From: Subtercola sp. | GTDB lineage: Bacteria; Actinomycetota; Actinomycetes; Actinomycetales; Microbacteriaceae | NCBI GenBank assembly: GCA_025463765.1 | Contig: JAODBC010000065.1 | Coordinates: 1-46,990, forward strand | Length of the DNA: 46,990 nucleotides | Reading direction: 5' to 3' | Shown: piece after piece, positions 1 to 7,219 of the stretch | How positions within the stretch are numbered: the first letter of the stretch is position 1 | Layout: each line of letters begins with the position of its first letter | The notes under the pieces: model-generated | Seen by the model: only the letters and a program-made list of their open reading frames with translations | Database searches by the model: none | Told to the model about the DNA's origin: nothing | Position numbers and translations under genes: made by a program

Positions 1-90
1 ATCGTGCGATACGTCCTTCTGTGAGTGACTTTGATCGGTTCTCATCGACCATCGCACGATGGCTCACCACGTCGACAACACGACGCTCAC

Positions 91-369
91 CTAGCCGGAA
101 ATTCCACCACTCACCGGGACGCAACCCGGGTCGGTTCGGAGTGCTCGCAGATACATCTGCTGGCGAACTGGTGCCACAGGGTCGGCGAGGATGCCCTGGC
201 GCAGATGAGCAGTGAAATAGTCCACATGGGTGATGATGTGGTCGGGCATGAGAACCTCGGCCAGCCGAAAGAGGTCAAGCCACTTCAGGTCGTTGTGCGA
301 CTGCAGACAGCGCCGATAGAGGTTGAATCCGTCGACATAAATGCGAGCGGTCGGGCGAGTATCCACCAA
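91..369 (-). pseudogene. NYN-domain protein, N-terminal fragment
   Basis: The 92-residue reading frame opens with IYVDGFNLYRR, the first strand and conserved acidic residue of NYN/PIN-like nuclease domains. It continues through HVDYFTA and RQQMYLRAL, which also fit this family. Members are usually about 170-250 residues, so only the first half is present. After RALRTDPG the frame gives unrelated residues and stops at 91. A neighbouring frame (shifted by one base near position 125) stays open to the window edge, but its product does not resemble the usual second half. I read this as a decayed or frameshifted copy. It is transcribed away from the exported protein at 454. The family call is fairly sure; the cause of the break is not. 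Confidence 0.6.
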
Positions 370-438
370 ATTAGCTTATTCGACTTTTGCTCATATTCGG
401 CAGTCGGGGTCGATCAGCCTGAGAGGCTCCCAACCTCA

Positions 439-444
439 TAGACT
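439..444 (+). promoter_or_regulatory. Putative -10 element for the Tat-exported protein
   Basis: TAGACT lies 9 bases before the ATG at 454, with no Shine-Dalgarno sequence between them. The transcript would have almost no leader. No clear -35 is visible. Confidence 0.4.
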
Positions 445-453
445 GACGGCACG

Positions 454-1097
454 ATGAGCGAAGCAGAGCCCGAAGGCCTCACCCCGACGCATCCGGCAGC
501 GCTCGACGCAGTCGCGCCCGTGACGGCCGTTAAAGGGGCTCACGAACCCGTCGATGCCGCAGCGACAGGCTTCTCGCGACGCGCCTTGGTGAAGGGCGCC
601 GCCTGGAGCGCACCCGTCGTCGCCCTTGCCGTGGCCTCCGCGCCTGCCTCGGCAGCGAGCCCCGACCCCGGAGACCCGGTTTTCATCCCCGTGCAGCACA
701 CTGATACCGGCTCGCCGCAGGTGTTTCGGGCGACGGTGTCGAACCTGCCGAAGACCGACGCGGGGAGCCCCGAAAGCGTCGGCGACGGCGTGTTGCTCGA
801 CTTCTGTCTTCCGTTCGACGGCGGGCTGAAAGTCATTGGGGTATCGCCCGGCTGGGACTTCGTGGCCGCCGATCCCGACTTCGGCGGGGGCGATGTGTAC
901 GTGTACAACAGCTGCCCTTCAAGGCCGGCGCTTCGAGCGTCGTCGAGGTGAGCATCGTCAAGTCCGACCTCGTGCCCGCCCTGTGGGGCGAATTGGGGGC
1001 GACCGCGTCTGTCGGCGGGTACTTCACTGACATTGAGCGGTCGTACATCTTCGTCGAGAAGTCGGGTAGGCACTTCACGAACTGCGCCGCCGGCTAG
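454..1097 (+). pseudogene. Tat-exported protein interrupted by a frameshift
   Basis: The first frame (454-951, 165 residues) has a long N-region, then FSRRALVKGAAWSAP followed by an alanine-rich hydrophobic stretch and an APASAAS cleavage region, which is a Tat signal peptide. The mature part begins as a beta-rich domain, then ends in an unlike tail after VYVYNS. From 912 the +2 frame, which has no start codon of its own, gives LPFKAGASSVVEVSIVKSD and runs to a TAG at 1095-1097, ending HFTNCAAG. The two pieces together would make a protein of about 214 residues. One base missing just before 912 would explain the break. It could be a true mutation or a sequence error. I do not recognise the mature domain; secretion is well supported. 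Confidence 0.65.
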
Positions 1098-1103
1098 CGA
1101 ACG

Positions 1104-1135
1104 ACGAAACCACGAAACCACGAAACCACGAAACG
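1104..1135 (+). repeat. 8-bp tandem repeat abutting a start codon
   Basis: Four units of ACGAAACC (the last is ACGAAACG) run directly into the ATG at 1136. They occupy the place where a ribosome binding site would be. The unit length is not a multiple of three. Confidence 0.85.
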
Positions 1136-1834
1136 ATGCCTGTTCCCGCCGCCCTGCGCCTTCGCCGCGAATCGTGGGGGTTCGCCGTCGGATCACTGCT
1201 GTTCATGCTCGGCGCGGTACCGATGTACCAAGAGGCTGTGGGCGATGTGGCGGTCAACAGCACCTTCTTCGCCGGGTCGGTGTTCTTCACCGCGGCGGGG
1301 TTCATCCAACTGAGCATGAGCGGAAAGCGCCCGCCGTGGCATCCGAAAGCGTCACCCGACGCCAACGGGCACACCGGCACGAAGCCCGACGCCTTCGACT
1401 GGTGGGCCGCCGCGGTGCAGTTCGTGGGCACGCTGTTGTTCAACGTGAGCACGGTCTCCGCGCTCATCGTGTCGGTGAACGCGACGTCGCGCCTCGACGG
1501 CGGCTGGCGGCCCGACGCCTACGGATCCGTCGCGTTTCTCGTGTCGAGCACGTTCGCCGTGATCGCGACGACCGAGCGTGACAAACTGTGGGATCCGCAG
1601 GCCCGCACCTGGCGTTGCACCTGGCTGAACATGGCCGGCTCAGTGCTCTTCGGCCTGTCGGCCATCGGCGCGTTCGTGCTGCCGGCCACTGACGATTTCG
1701 TGAGTCTGTTCTGGGCCAACTTCGGCACCTTCGCGGGCGCCGCCTGCTTCTTCGTGGCGGCCGTGCTCAGCCGCCCGGGGTTGAAGGCGGTGCGGGCAGC
1801 CCGCATCCGTCGCGCGCACCCGGCCGCAGGCTGA
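1136..1834 (+). CDS. YrhK-like integral membrane protein
   Basis: A 232-residue protein with about six hydrophobic segments (roughly residues 14-32, 39-56, 87-115, 130-145, 164-182 and 190-212) and a basic, proline-containing C-terminus. The pattern NSTFFAGSVFFTAAG near residues 40-54 resembles YrhK-like membrane domains, which have no known biochemical role. A soluble loop (about 60-85) separates the first two segments from the rest. The start is unusual: it has no Shine-Dalgarno sequence and lies directly after an 8-bp tandem repeat. It lies 38 bases after the interrupted exported protein on the same strand, so the two could be cotranscribed. A coding membrane protein is near certain; the family name is moderate. 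Confidence 0.75.
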   Translation: MPVPAALRLRRESWGFAVGSLLFMLGAVPMYQEAVGDVAVNSTFFAGSVFFTAAGFIQLSMSGKRPPWHPKASPDANGHTGTKPDAFDWWAAAVQFVGTLLFNVSTVSALIVSVNATSRLDGGWRPDAYGSVAFLVSSTFAVIATTERDKLWDPQARTWRCTWLNMAGSVLFGLSAIGAFVLPATDDFVSLFWANFGTFAGAACFFVAAVLSRPGLKAVRAARIRRAHPAAG

Positions 1835-1838
1835 CGCA

Positions 1839-1905
1839 AAAACGGCGGAGATTTCGACACGGTAGGCGCTATACGGCGGTACCCTCTCGAAAGCTCCGCC
1901 GTTTT
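1839..1905. terminator. Long inverted repeat between convergent genes
   Basis: AAAACGGCGGAG (1839-1850) pairs perfectly with CTCCGCCGTTTT (1894-1905). After a 2-base mismatch on each side, TTCGA/TCGAA extends the stem. The central loop is about 29 bases. It sits just after the membrane protein and before the convergent gadB, and the A/T ends suit termination in both directions. Confidence 0.6.
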
Positions 1906-1923
1906 CGCGGCAGGGCGCGGCGA

Positions 1924-1973
1924 GCGGATGCCCGGGGCCGGCCCTGCGCACGACCTGTGCCCCGGGCATCCGC
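1924..1973. repeat. 15-bp perfect inverted repeat
   Basis: Bases 1924-1938 pair with 1959-1973 around a 20-base loop. Each arm contains the nonamer CGGATGCCC/GGGCATCCG that is over-represented across the window. It may act as a second terminator for gadB or the upstream gene. Confidence 0.6.
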
Positions 1974-2000
1974 CCCCGGCAGCGCCGGCCGGCGCCGCCG

Positions 2001-2060
2001 GCACACAAGCCGCAGGCACGCACGCCGCACGCGCACAAGCCGCAGGCCCACACGCCCGCA
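2001..2060. repeat. Two imperfect 30-bp direct repeats
   Basis: 2001-2030 and 2031-2060 share the core CACAAGCCGCAGGC and most flanking bases. They lie immediately downstream of gadB in a stretch with no gene. Confidence 0.6.
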
Positions 2061-2073
2061 GGCGACCACGCCG

Positions 2074-3495
2074 TCAGTGCGTGAAGCCCGACACCAGCCC
2101 CTCGGTCGGCATGGGCGACTCGAGCCGGTCGAGGTAGCCCACGGCCTCACGGATGTCGCTCATCAGGCTCTCGGCGAGGTTACGGCTGAGGCCGTTTCGC
2201 ACCACGATGCGCTGCACCGTGATGTCGGTGAGGTTGTCGGGCATCGGGTACGCGGGAATGAGCCAGCCCTTCAGGCGCAGCCGCTCTGACAGGTGGTAGA
2301 GCGTCCAGTTCTTCGTGTAACCCTTGCTCAGCTGCCACGCGAAGACCGGAATATCGGTGCCGTCGTTCCAGAGGTCGAACGCCGGCATCTTGCCGATCTC
2401 GGTGGCCAGGTACACCGCGACATCTTGCGACGCCTGCTGCACGCGTCGGTACCCGTCGAAGCCGAGGCGCAGAAACAGGTAGTACTGCAGCAGCACCTGG
2501 GCGCCGGGGCGCGAGAAGTTGAGCGCGAAGCTCGGCATGTGACCGCCGAGGTAGGTGACGTCGAACACCAGCTCTTTCGGCAGGTCGTCGACGGTGCGCC
2601 AGATGACCCAGCCGAGGCCGGGGTAGACGAGGCCGTACTTGTGCGCCGACGTGCTGATGGAGGCGACACGTTCCACACGGAAGTCCCACTTGAGATCGGG
2701 CTGCAAGAAGGGCGCGATCATGCCGCCCGACGCGCCGTCGACGTGAATCGGCACGTCGAACCCAGTGTCGGCCTGAATCTTGTCGAGCGCGGCCGCGATG
2801 GCCTCCACGGGCTCGTAGACCCCGGTATAGGTGACGCCCATGATGGCCACCACGCCGATGGTGTTCTCGTCGACGTACTTCTCGAGGTCATGACCGTCGA
2901 GCATCTTGTGCTCATCGGTGATGGGCACGTAACGCGGCTCGACATCCCAGTAGTTGCAGAACTTCTCCCAGCACACCTGCACGGCGCTCGAGAGAACGAG
3001 GTTCGGTTTCGATGCATCGAGCCCCTTCGCCCGGCGGGCGAGCTGCCAGCGGCGTTTGAGTGCGAGGCCGCCGAGCATGCACGCCTCCGACGAGCCGATG
3101 GTCGAAGTGCCGATGGCATTGTCGGCACTCGGAGCATGCCAGAGGTTCGCGAGCATCAGCCAACAACGGGTCTCGATGGCCGCCGTCTGCGGGTACTCGT
3201 CTTTGTCGACCATGTTCTTATCGGCCGACTCTGCGTAGATGCGTTGCGCGTGCTCGTCCATCCACGTGCCGACGAAGGTCGCGAGGTTCAGGCGCGAGTT
3301 ACCGTCGAGCATGGCCTCGTCGTGCACGACCTGGTACGCGGTTTCAGGCAGCGACTCCCCCGGCGGCAGCGTGTTCAGCGGAAAATCGCTCGCTTCGCCT
3401 TCGCGGCAGAACAGCGGATTCAGCTGGTTCTGGCCAGAGTCTCCAGTGAATGCGTGAGTGGACTCGCTGGGCTTGATCAAGTGTTCTGTGGTCAC
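2074..3495 (-). CDS. gadB: Glutamate decarboxylase
   Basis: Pyridoxal-phosphate enzyme of 473 residues that converts glutamate to 4-aminobutyrate and CO2 while consuming a proton. Family marks include TSTIGSSEACMLGG (about 130-143), HVDGASGG with the cofactor-binding Asp at 253, and STSAHKYGLVYPG with the Schiff-base lysine at 286. The length and the C-terminal SGFTH tail match bacterial GadB. The start is GTG 3495, preceded by AAGAAGG at about 5 bases. No glutamate/GABA antiporter gene lies beside it. The GABA-consuming transaminase gabT is about 20 kb away in this window. Upstream, towards the methyltransferase gene, is a 31-bp tandem repeat array. The role may be acid resistance or GABA metabolism; that choice is inference. 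Confidence 0.96.
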   Translation of the reverse strand: MTTEHLIKPSESTHAFTGDSGQNQLNPLFCREGEASDFPLNTLPPGESLPETAYQVVHDEAMLDGNSRLNLATFVGTWMDEHAQRIYAESADKNMVDKDEYPQTAAIETRCWLMLANLWHAPSADNAIGTSTIGSSEACMLGGLALKRRWQLARRAKGLDASKPNLVLSSAVQVCWEKFCNYWDVEPRYVPITDEHKMLDGHDLEKYVDENTIGVVAIMGVTYTGVYEPVEAIAAALDKIQADTGFDVPIHVDGASGGMIAPFLQPDLKWDFRVERVASISTSAHKYGLVYPGLGWVIWRTVDDLPKELVFDVTYLGGHMPSFALNFSRPGAQVLLQYYLFLRLGFDGYRRVQQASQDVAVYLATEIGKMPAFDLWNDGTDIPVFAWQLSKGYTKNWTLYHLSERLRLKGWLIPAYPMPDNLTDITVQRIVVRNGLSRNLAESLMSDIREAVGYLDRLESPMPTEGLVSGFTH

Positions 3496-3617
3496 GGTCG
3501 CCTTCTTCGATCGAACGTCTGCGCCCGAACTCGCGGCGTGGCTCCAGTGTGCTGGTGCGGGCGAGAGAGCGTCAAGGTCGGCGGGCAGACTCCCACGCAG
3601 TTCGCCCGGTGTTCATC

Positions 3618-3742
3618 CGAAACGGATGATCGGCGGCAACAGCTCCGACGAACGGTTGAGCGGGTCGCAGCGGCTCCGACGAAACGGATGATCGGGCCGC
3701 AGCAGCACCGACGAAACGGATGATCGGCGGGCCGCCGACCCG
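3618..3742. repeat. Four-unit 31-32 bp tandem array
   Basis: CGAAACGGATGATCGG occurs at 3618, 3680 and 3712, and a degenerate copy (CGAACGGTTGAGCGG) starts at 3649. The starts are 31, 31 and 32 bases apart, and the bases between are also related (GC-rich, ending CTCCGA or CACCGA). The array fills most of the 247-base gap between gadB and the methyltransferase gene. A near copy of the core, CGAACGGATGATCGGG, recurs at about 40033. Confidence 0.8.
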
Positions 3743-4564
3743 CTACCGGATGCCCGGGCGGGTCGCGATCACGACGGTGGCGTACAACTCCTCTGAGCTC
3801 ACGATGCGGGCGGGCAGCCCGAAGCTCTCGAACACGGCCGCGGAGGAGGGCGCCTGCTCGTCACTGACCTCGACCAGCACGTGGCCGCCAGGTCGCAGCC
3901 ACGCCGATGCGCCCTCAGCGACGCGGCGCTGAATGTCGAGCCCGTCGAACCCTCCGTCGAGCGCGAATCGGGGCTCGTGCAGCCTCGCCTCGGGCGGCAT
4001 GAGGGCGATGGCCTCGGTCGGAACGTACGGCGTATTCGCCACCAGCACCGCGACGCGGCCGGCGAGGTGCGCCGGCAGCGCCTCGAAGAGGTCGCCCTCG
4101 TACACCTGCCCGTTCGGAATGTTCAGCCGCGCGCTGTGCACAGCCGCGGGGTCGATGTCGGCGGCGAACACGTCGGCGCCCGGAACCTGGGCGATCACCG
4201 CCGCGCCGATCGCACCGGCGCCACAGCACAGATCGACGACCACGGGCGCTTCGCCGGAGGTCGTGCGGCCCACCAGCGCGGCCGTCGCCAGCGCGGCCGT
4301 CGCCAGCTCGATCGTTTGCTGGGCCAGAAACTCGGTGCGGTGCCGCGGAACGAATACCCCGGGTTCGACCGCGATGCGCAACCCGCAGAACTGCGCCCAA
4401 CCGAGAATGTGCTCGAGCGGCAGCCCGGAGACGCGGCGGTCGACCATCGCATCGAGCTCGTCGGGCGACTCGGCCTCGGCCACCAGCAGCGCCGCCTCGT
4501 CTTCGGCGAACACGCAGCCAGCCGCACGCAGCCGCTTCACGATGGTGGTTGCGGTGTCGGTCAT
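3743..4564 (-). CDS. Putative protein N5-glutamine methyltransferase (PrmC/HemK-like)
   Basis: A 273-residue SAM-dependent methyltransferase. The HemK N-terminal domain (VDRRVSGLPLEHILGWAQF) is followed by VPRHRTEFL and the SAM-binding motif VVDLCCGAGAIGAAV. The catalytic substrate loop reads NTPYVP where classic PrmC has NPPY; this variant is common in the actinobacterial paralogue. True PrmC methylates the glutamine of the release-factor GGQ motif, and whether this paralogue does so is unknown. The start is set at ATG 4564 because a -10 (TAGCGT) ends 7 bases before it. A GTG at 4573 would lie inside that -10. It is divergent from a small membrane peptide. Confidence 0.82.
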   Translation of the reverse strand: MTDTATTIVKRLRAAGCVFAEDEAALLVAEAESPDELDAMVDRRVSGLPLEHILGWAQFCGLRIAVEPGVFVPRHRTEFLAQQTIELATAALATAALVGRTTSGEAPVVVDLCCGAGAIGAAVIAQVPGADVFAADIDPAAVHSARLNIPNGQVYEGDLFEALPAHLAGRVAVLVANTPYVPTEAIALMPPEARLHEPRFALDGGFDGLDIQRRVAEGASAWLRPGGHVLVEVSDEQAPSSAAVFESFGLPARIVSSEELYATVVIATRPGIR

Positions 4565-4571
4565 CGCCCCC

Positions 4572-4577
4572 ACGCTA
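4572..4577 (-). promoter_or_regulatory. -10 element of a leaderless promoter
   Basis: TAGCGT on the minus strand, 7 bases from the ATG at 4564, with no Shine-Dalgarno sequence. Confidence 0.45.
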
Positions 4578-4682
4578 CCGGGGGCTGGCCCAGGCGACCA
4601 GTGCTTGATACGTTAAGAGCAGTCTCAGCGATGGCCTCGGCGTCTCTCCGCGGTCACCCGACGTTCACCAAGGAGCCCCACG

Positions 4683-4787
4683 ATGCCAGAACTTCTGTTC
4701 GCGATTCTCGGTTTCATCACGCTCGGCGTCGGAATCACCGGCATCGCAGCGGGCCTCGCCATGGCCCACAGCGCCTACCGCGGCTGA
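4683..4787 (+). CDS. 34-residue single-pass membrane peptide
   Basis: The reading frame starts at ATG 4683 behind AAGGAG (4670-4675) with 7-base spacing, one of the best ribosome binding sites in the window. The product begins MPELLFAILGF and is a single hydrophobic helix of about 25 residues with a short polar end (SAYRG). It lies in the gap between the divergent methyltransferase gene and the fructosamine kinase, upstream of the kinase on the same strand, so it may be cotranscribed with it. I do not recognise it. Membrane insertion is likely from composition; function is unknown. Confidence 0.6.
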   Translation: MPELLFAILGFITLGVGITGIAAGLAMAHSAYRG

Positions 4788-4840
4788 CCCGCTCCTCTCG
4801 TTCGACTGCTCGCTCGTTGGCGGGCCGAAGTGGGGGCGTC

Positions 4841-5605
4841 GTGCTGCCCAGAACGTTCGAAAAACGGCGAGCGGATGCCCCACCGGGCTTCTTCGAGGCC
4901 GAAGCCGCCGGGCTGGCCTGGCTCGCTGACGCGCGCGGAGTCAGCATCGTCGACGTGCTCAGCGTCGACTCGGGGCACATCACCCTGCGCCGCGTAGACG
5001 AAACCCGCCCCGCCGCAGCCGCAGCCCGCGCATTCGGTCGCGATCTGGCGCTCACCCACGACGCGGGTGCCGAGGCATTCGGCGCCCCGCCGCGCGGCTT
5101 CGACGGCCCGCTCTTCATTGGCCGGCGATCGTTGCCCACGGCGCACTCCTCCACGTGGGGCGCGTTCTACGCCGCAGACCGAGTTCGCCCGTATCTGAAC
5201 ACCGCCGAACACGCCCGGTACCTCAGCCGCGACGGCCGTGCAGTAGTCGAGCGGGCCTGCGACCGCATCGCCGCGGGCGAGTTCGACGACGACGACGTGC
5301 CGTCACGCATCCACGGCGACCTCTGGTCGGGCAACGTGCTCTGGTCGACGGCCGGAGTGGTGCTGATCGACCCCGCGGCGCACGGCGGTCACCGCGAGAC
5401 CGATCTCGCCATGCTCGCGCTGTTCGGCTGCCCGTTTCTCGAACAGATACTCCAGGGCTACCAGGAGGTGCATGCGTTGCGGGCCGGCTGGGCCGAGCGG
5501 GTGCCTCTTCATCAGCTGCATCCTCTCGCCGTGCACGCCGCCGGGCACGGGCCGTCGTACGGTGCCGAGCTGGTGCGCGCGGCAGAGGCAGTGCTGGCGT
5601 TGTGA
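4841..5605 (+). CDS. Fructosamine/ketosamine kinase family protein
   Basis: A protein of about 254 residues with the kinase-like fold of fructosamine-3-kinases, which phosphorylate sugars attached to lysines so that the adduct breaks down (deglycation). The entry sequence RADAPPGFFEAEAAGLAWL matches the family. The catalytic loop IHGDLWSGNVLW carries Asp160 and Asn165, followed by the metal-binding VLIDPAAHGGHRETDLAM. The frame is open far upstream, so length does not fix the start. GTG 4841 places the family N-terminus correctly; TTG 4817 is an alternative. No clear ribosome binding site is visible. Confidence 0.85.
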   Translation: MLPRTFEKRRADAPPGFFEAEAAGLAWLADARGVSIVDVLSVDSGHITLRRVDETRPAAAAARAFGRDLALTHDAGAEAFGAPPRGFDGPLFIGRRSLPTAHSSTWGAFYAADRVRPYLNTAEHARYLSRDGRAVVERACDRIAAGEFDDDDVPSRIHGDLWSGNVLWSTAGVVLIDPAAHGGHRETDLAMLALFGCPFLEQILQGYQEVHALRAGWAERVPLHQLHPLAVHAAGHGPSYGAELVRAAEAVLAL

Positions 5606-5698
5606 CGGGTTGTGCAGGCGAACCGGCTATCACGGGCATCCGGTCGGCGCCTTCAGATAATAGACTTTTCAGCACGCGAATCGGTCTGGAGGTTGACT

Positions 5699-6442
5699 GT
5701 GCCTGATGCCTCAATCGCCCCGCTGCAGGTGGCCCTGCGCGAGATGCGCGCCGCTAACGAAAACGGGCGTCGAACAAGTCTGTGCGCCCCTTTTCTGCGG
5801 GTTCTCTCGGTAAGCGGTGCCGCGGTGTCGACCATCGGTACCGGGCTCGGTGTGGCCACCCTCTGCGCAAGCGACGAGCGCGCGGCTCGCATCGACGAGC
5901 TGCAGATCGACCTCGGCGAAGGCCCGTGCTGGCAGGCGATTGCGGCACGTAAGCCTGTGCTGAGCGGCGACTTCGAACGCGGCGATCACGGCGAGTGGCC
6001 GGTCTTCGCCGAGGCGCTGCGCGGTTATGAGATCGGCGCGCTTTACGCCTTTCCGCTGACACTCGGCTCGCTCGGCGTCGGGTCGGTCGATCTCTACTCG
6101 CGCTCACCACGGCACCTCACGCCGAGCGAGGTCAACGACGTGACCACGCTCGCACGGGTCGCCGCCTGGCAGGTCGTGCGACGAGTGCTGGCAAACGACA
6201 CCGACATCGAGGCGTCGAGCGGTGTGCTCAGCGACGACGAATCCGACCCCACACCGGGCTTCTCGCGCCGACAGGTACATCAGGCAACGGGCATGATCGT
6301 CGCGCAGTTGCAGGTGAGCCCGACGGATGCTCTGCTGCTCTTGCGCGCGCACGCCTTCAGCTCGGGGCGCCCAGTTCGAGACGTCGCTCGTGACGTGGTC
6401 GAACGCACGCTCGACATGTCCATCGACAACGAGCGGGCCTAG
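5699..6442 (+). CDS. GAF-ANTAR transcription antiterminator
   Basis: A 247-residue regulator. A GAF domain (about residues 25-160, with DLGEGPCWQAI and GALYAFPLTLG) is followed by an ANTAR domain (about 185-240, QVHQATGMIVAQLQVSPTDAL). ANTAR domains bind paired hairpins in RNA leaders and prevent termination; the GAF part senses an unknown ligand. The start is GTG 5699, set by CTGGAGG (5686-5692) 6 bases before it; the open frame runs further upstream. A possible -10 (GATAAT or TAGACT, 5655-5666) lies just upstream. A second gene of the same architecture begins 8 bases after this one ends. Confidence 0.88.
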   Translation: MPDASIAPLQVALREMRAANENGRRTSLCAPFLRVLSVSGAAVSTIGTGLGVATLCASDERAARIDELQIDLGEGPCWQAIAARKPVLSGDFERGDHGEWPVFAEALRGYEIGALYAFPLTLGSLGVGSVDLYSRSPRHLTPSEVNDVTTLARVAAWQVVRRVLANDTDIEASSGVLSDDESDPTPGFSRRQVHQATGMIVAQLQVSPTDALLLLRAHAFSSGRPVRDVARDVVERTLDMSIDNERA

Positions 6443-6449
6443 GTTCGGC

Positions 6450-7163
6450 ATGCCTGAGTATTCGCGTGAAGGGCTGCTGGCCGCATCTTTCGTCTCACTC
6501 GCCGACACGCTCGTCGTGGGTTACGACGTCGTCGACCTGTTGCAGAACCTGGTCGACACCTGCGCGACGGTGTTCGACGCCGCGGCGGTGGGGCTGCTGC
6601 TCGCCGACGACGACGGGGTGCTCGAGGTCGTCGCGTCCACGAGCGAGCGCAGCCGATTGCTCGAGATTCTGCAGTTGCGCGAAGGGCTCGGGCCCTGCGT
6701 GGAGTGTTATGTCGGCGGCGCAGTCGTCTCGGTGCCGGACATTCGCACGATGCGCGCCGATTGGGCGCTGTTTCGCGACGGCGCACTCGAGCAAGGATTT
6801 CTCGCGGTGCACGCGGTTCCCCTGCGGTTGCGCGGATCTACTCTCGGCGCCCTCAACCTCTTCAGCGAAGCGCCCGGTTCCCTCAACGACTCCGACGCCG
6901 CCGCCGCGCAAGCGCTCGCCGACGTCGCAACCATCGGCATCGTGCACGAGCGCACGCTGCGCCAAAGCGAGCTGGCGCGGGAACAATTGCAACGCGCCCT
7001 CGACAGCCGAGTGGTCATCGAACAGGCCAAGGGTGTCATCGCGCAGTCCCGAGCGGTCGACATGGATACGGCGTTCACGTTGCTGCGCAGCTACGCGCGC
7101 AACAACGCTCTGTCGCTCAGTGCGGTCGCGGCGCGGGTCGTGAGCCGCAGCCTCGTCATCTGA
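6450..7163 (+). CDS. GAF-ANTAR transcription antiterminator, second copy
   Basis: A 237-residue protein with an N-terminal GAF domain (LADTLVVGYDVVDLLQNLVD, then REGLGPCVECY and AVPLRLRGSTLGALNLF) and a C-terminal ANTAR domain (VIEQAKGVIAQSRAVDMDTAF). The start is ATG 6450 (MPEYSREG), 8 bases after the previous gene, so the pair is probably cotranscribed. The two GAF domains are clearly different in sequence, suggesting different signals rather than a fresh duplication. No dual-hairpin target of the ANTAR kind was recognised by eye in the window. Its last codons run into a 13-bp repeat array. Confidence 0.9.
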   Translation: MPEYSREGLLAASFVSLADTLVVGYDVVDLLQNLVDTCATVFDAAAVGLLLADDDGVLEVVASTSERSRLLEILQLREGLGPCVECYVGGAVVSVPDIRTMRADWALFRDGALEQGFLAVHAVPLRLRGSTLGALNLFSEAPGSLNDSDAAAAQALADVATIGIVHERTLRQSELAREQLQRALDSRVVIEQAKGVIAQSRAVDMDTAFTLLRSYARNNALSLSAVAARVVSRSLVI

Positions 7164-7219
7164 GGACGTCATCTGAGACATCGTCTGAGAACATCGTCGG
7201 AGAACTTCGTCTGAAGACA
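7153..7219 (+). repeat. Tandem repeat of about 13 bp at a gene 3' end
   Basis: About five units related to TCGTCTGAGAACA begin inside the last codons of the second GAF-ANTAR gene and run past its stop. The last three are exact 13-bp periods (7181, 7194, 7207). Confidence 0.65.

Noticed and set aside
497..501. Candidate tRNA or small RNA genes in the intergenic gaps
   Set aside because: No cloverleaf, TTC-arm or CCA-type pattern was found by eye in any gap of the window; only hairpins and tandem repeats were seen.
3618..3742. Short regularly spaced repeats as a possible CRISPR array
   Set aside because: The units are contiguous 31-bp tandem copies with related, not unique, sequence between cores, and no cas gene is near.
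3881..4840. Fructosamine kinase frame opening at 3881
   Set aside because: The upstream 300 codons are antisense of the methyltransferase gene. The family N-terminus begins near 4841.
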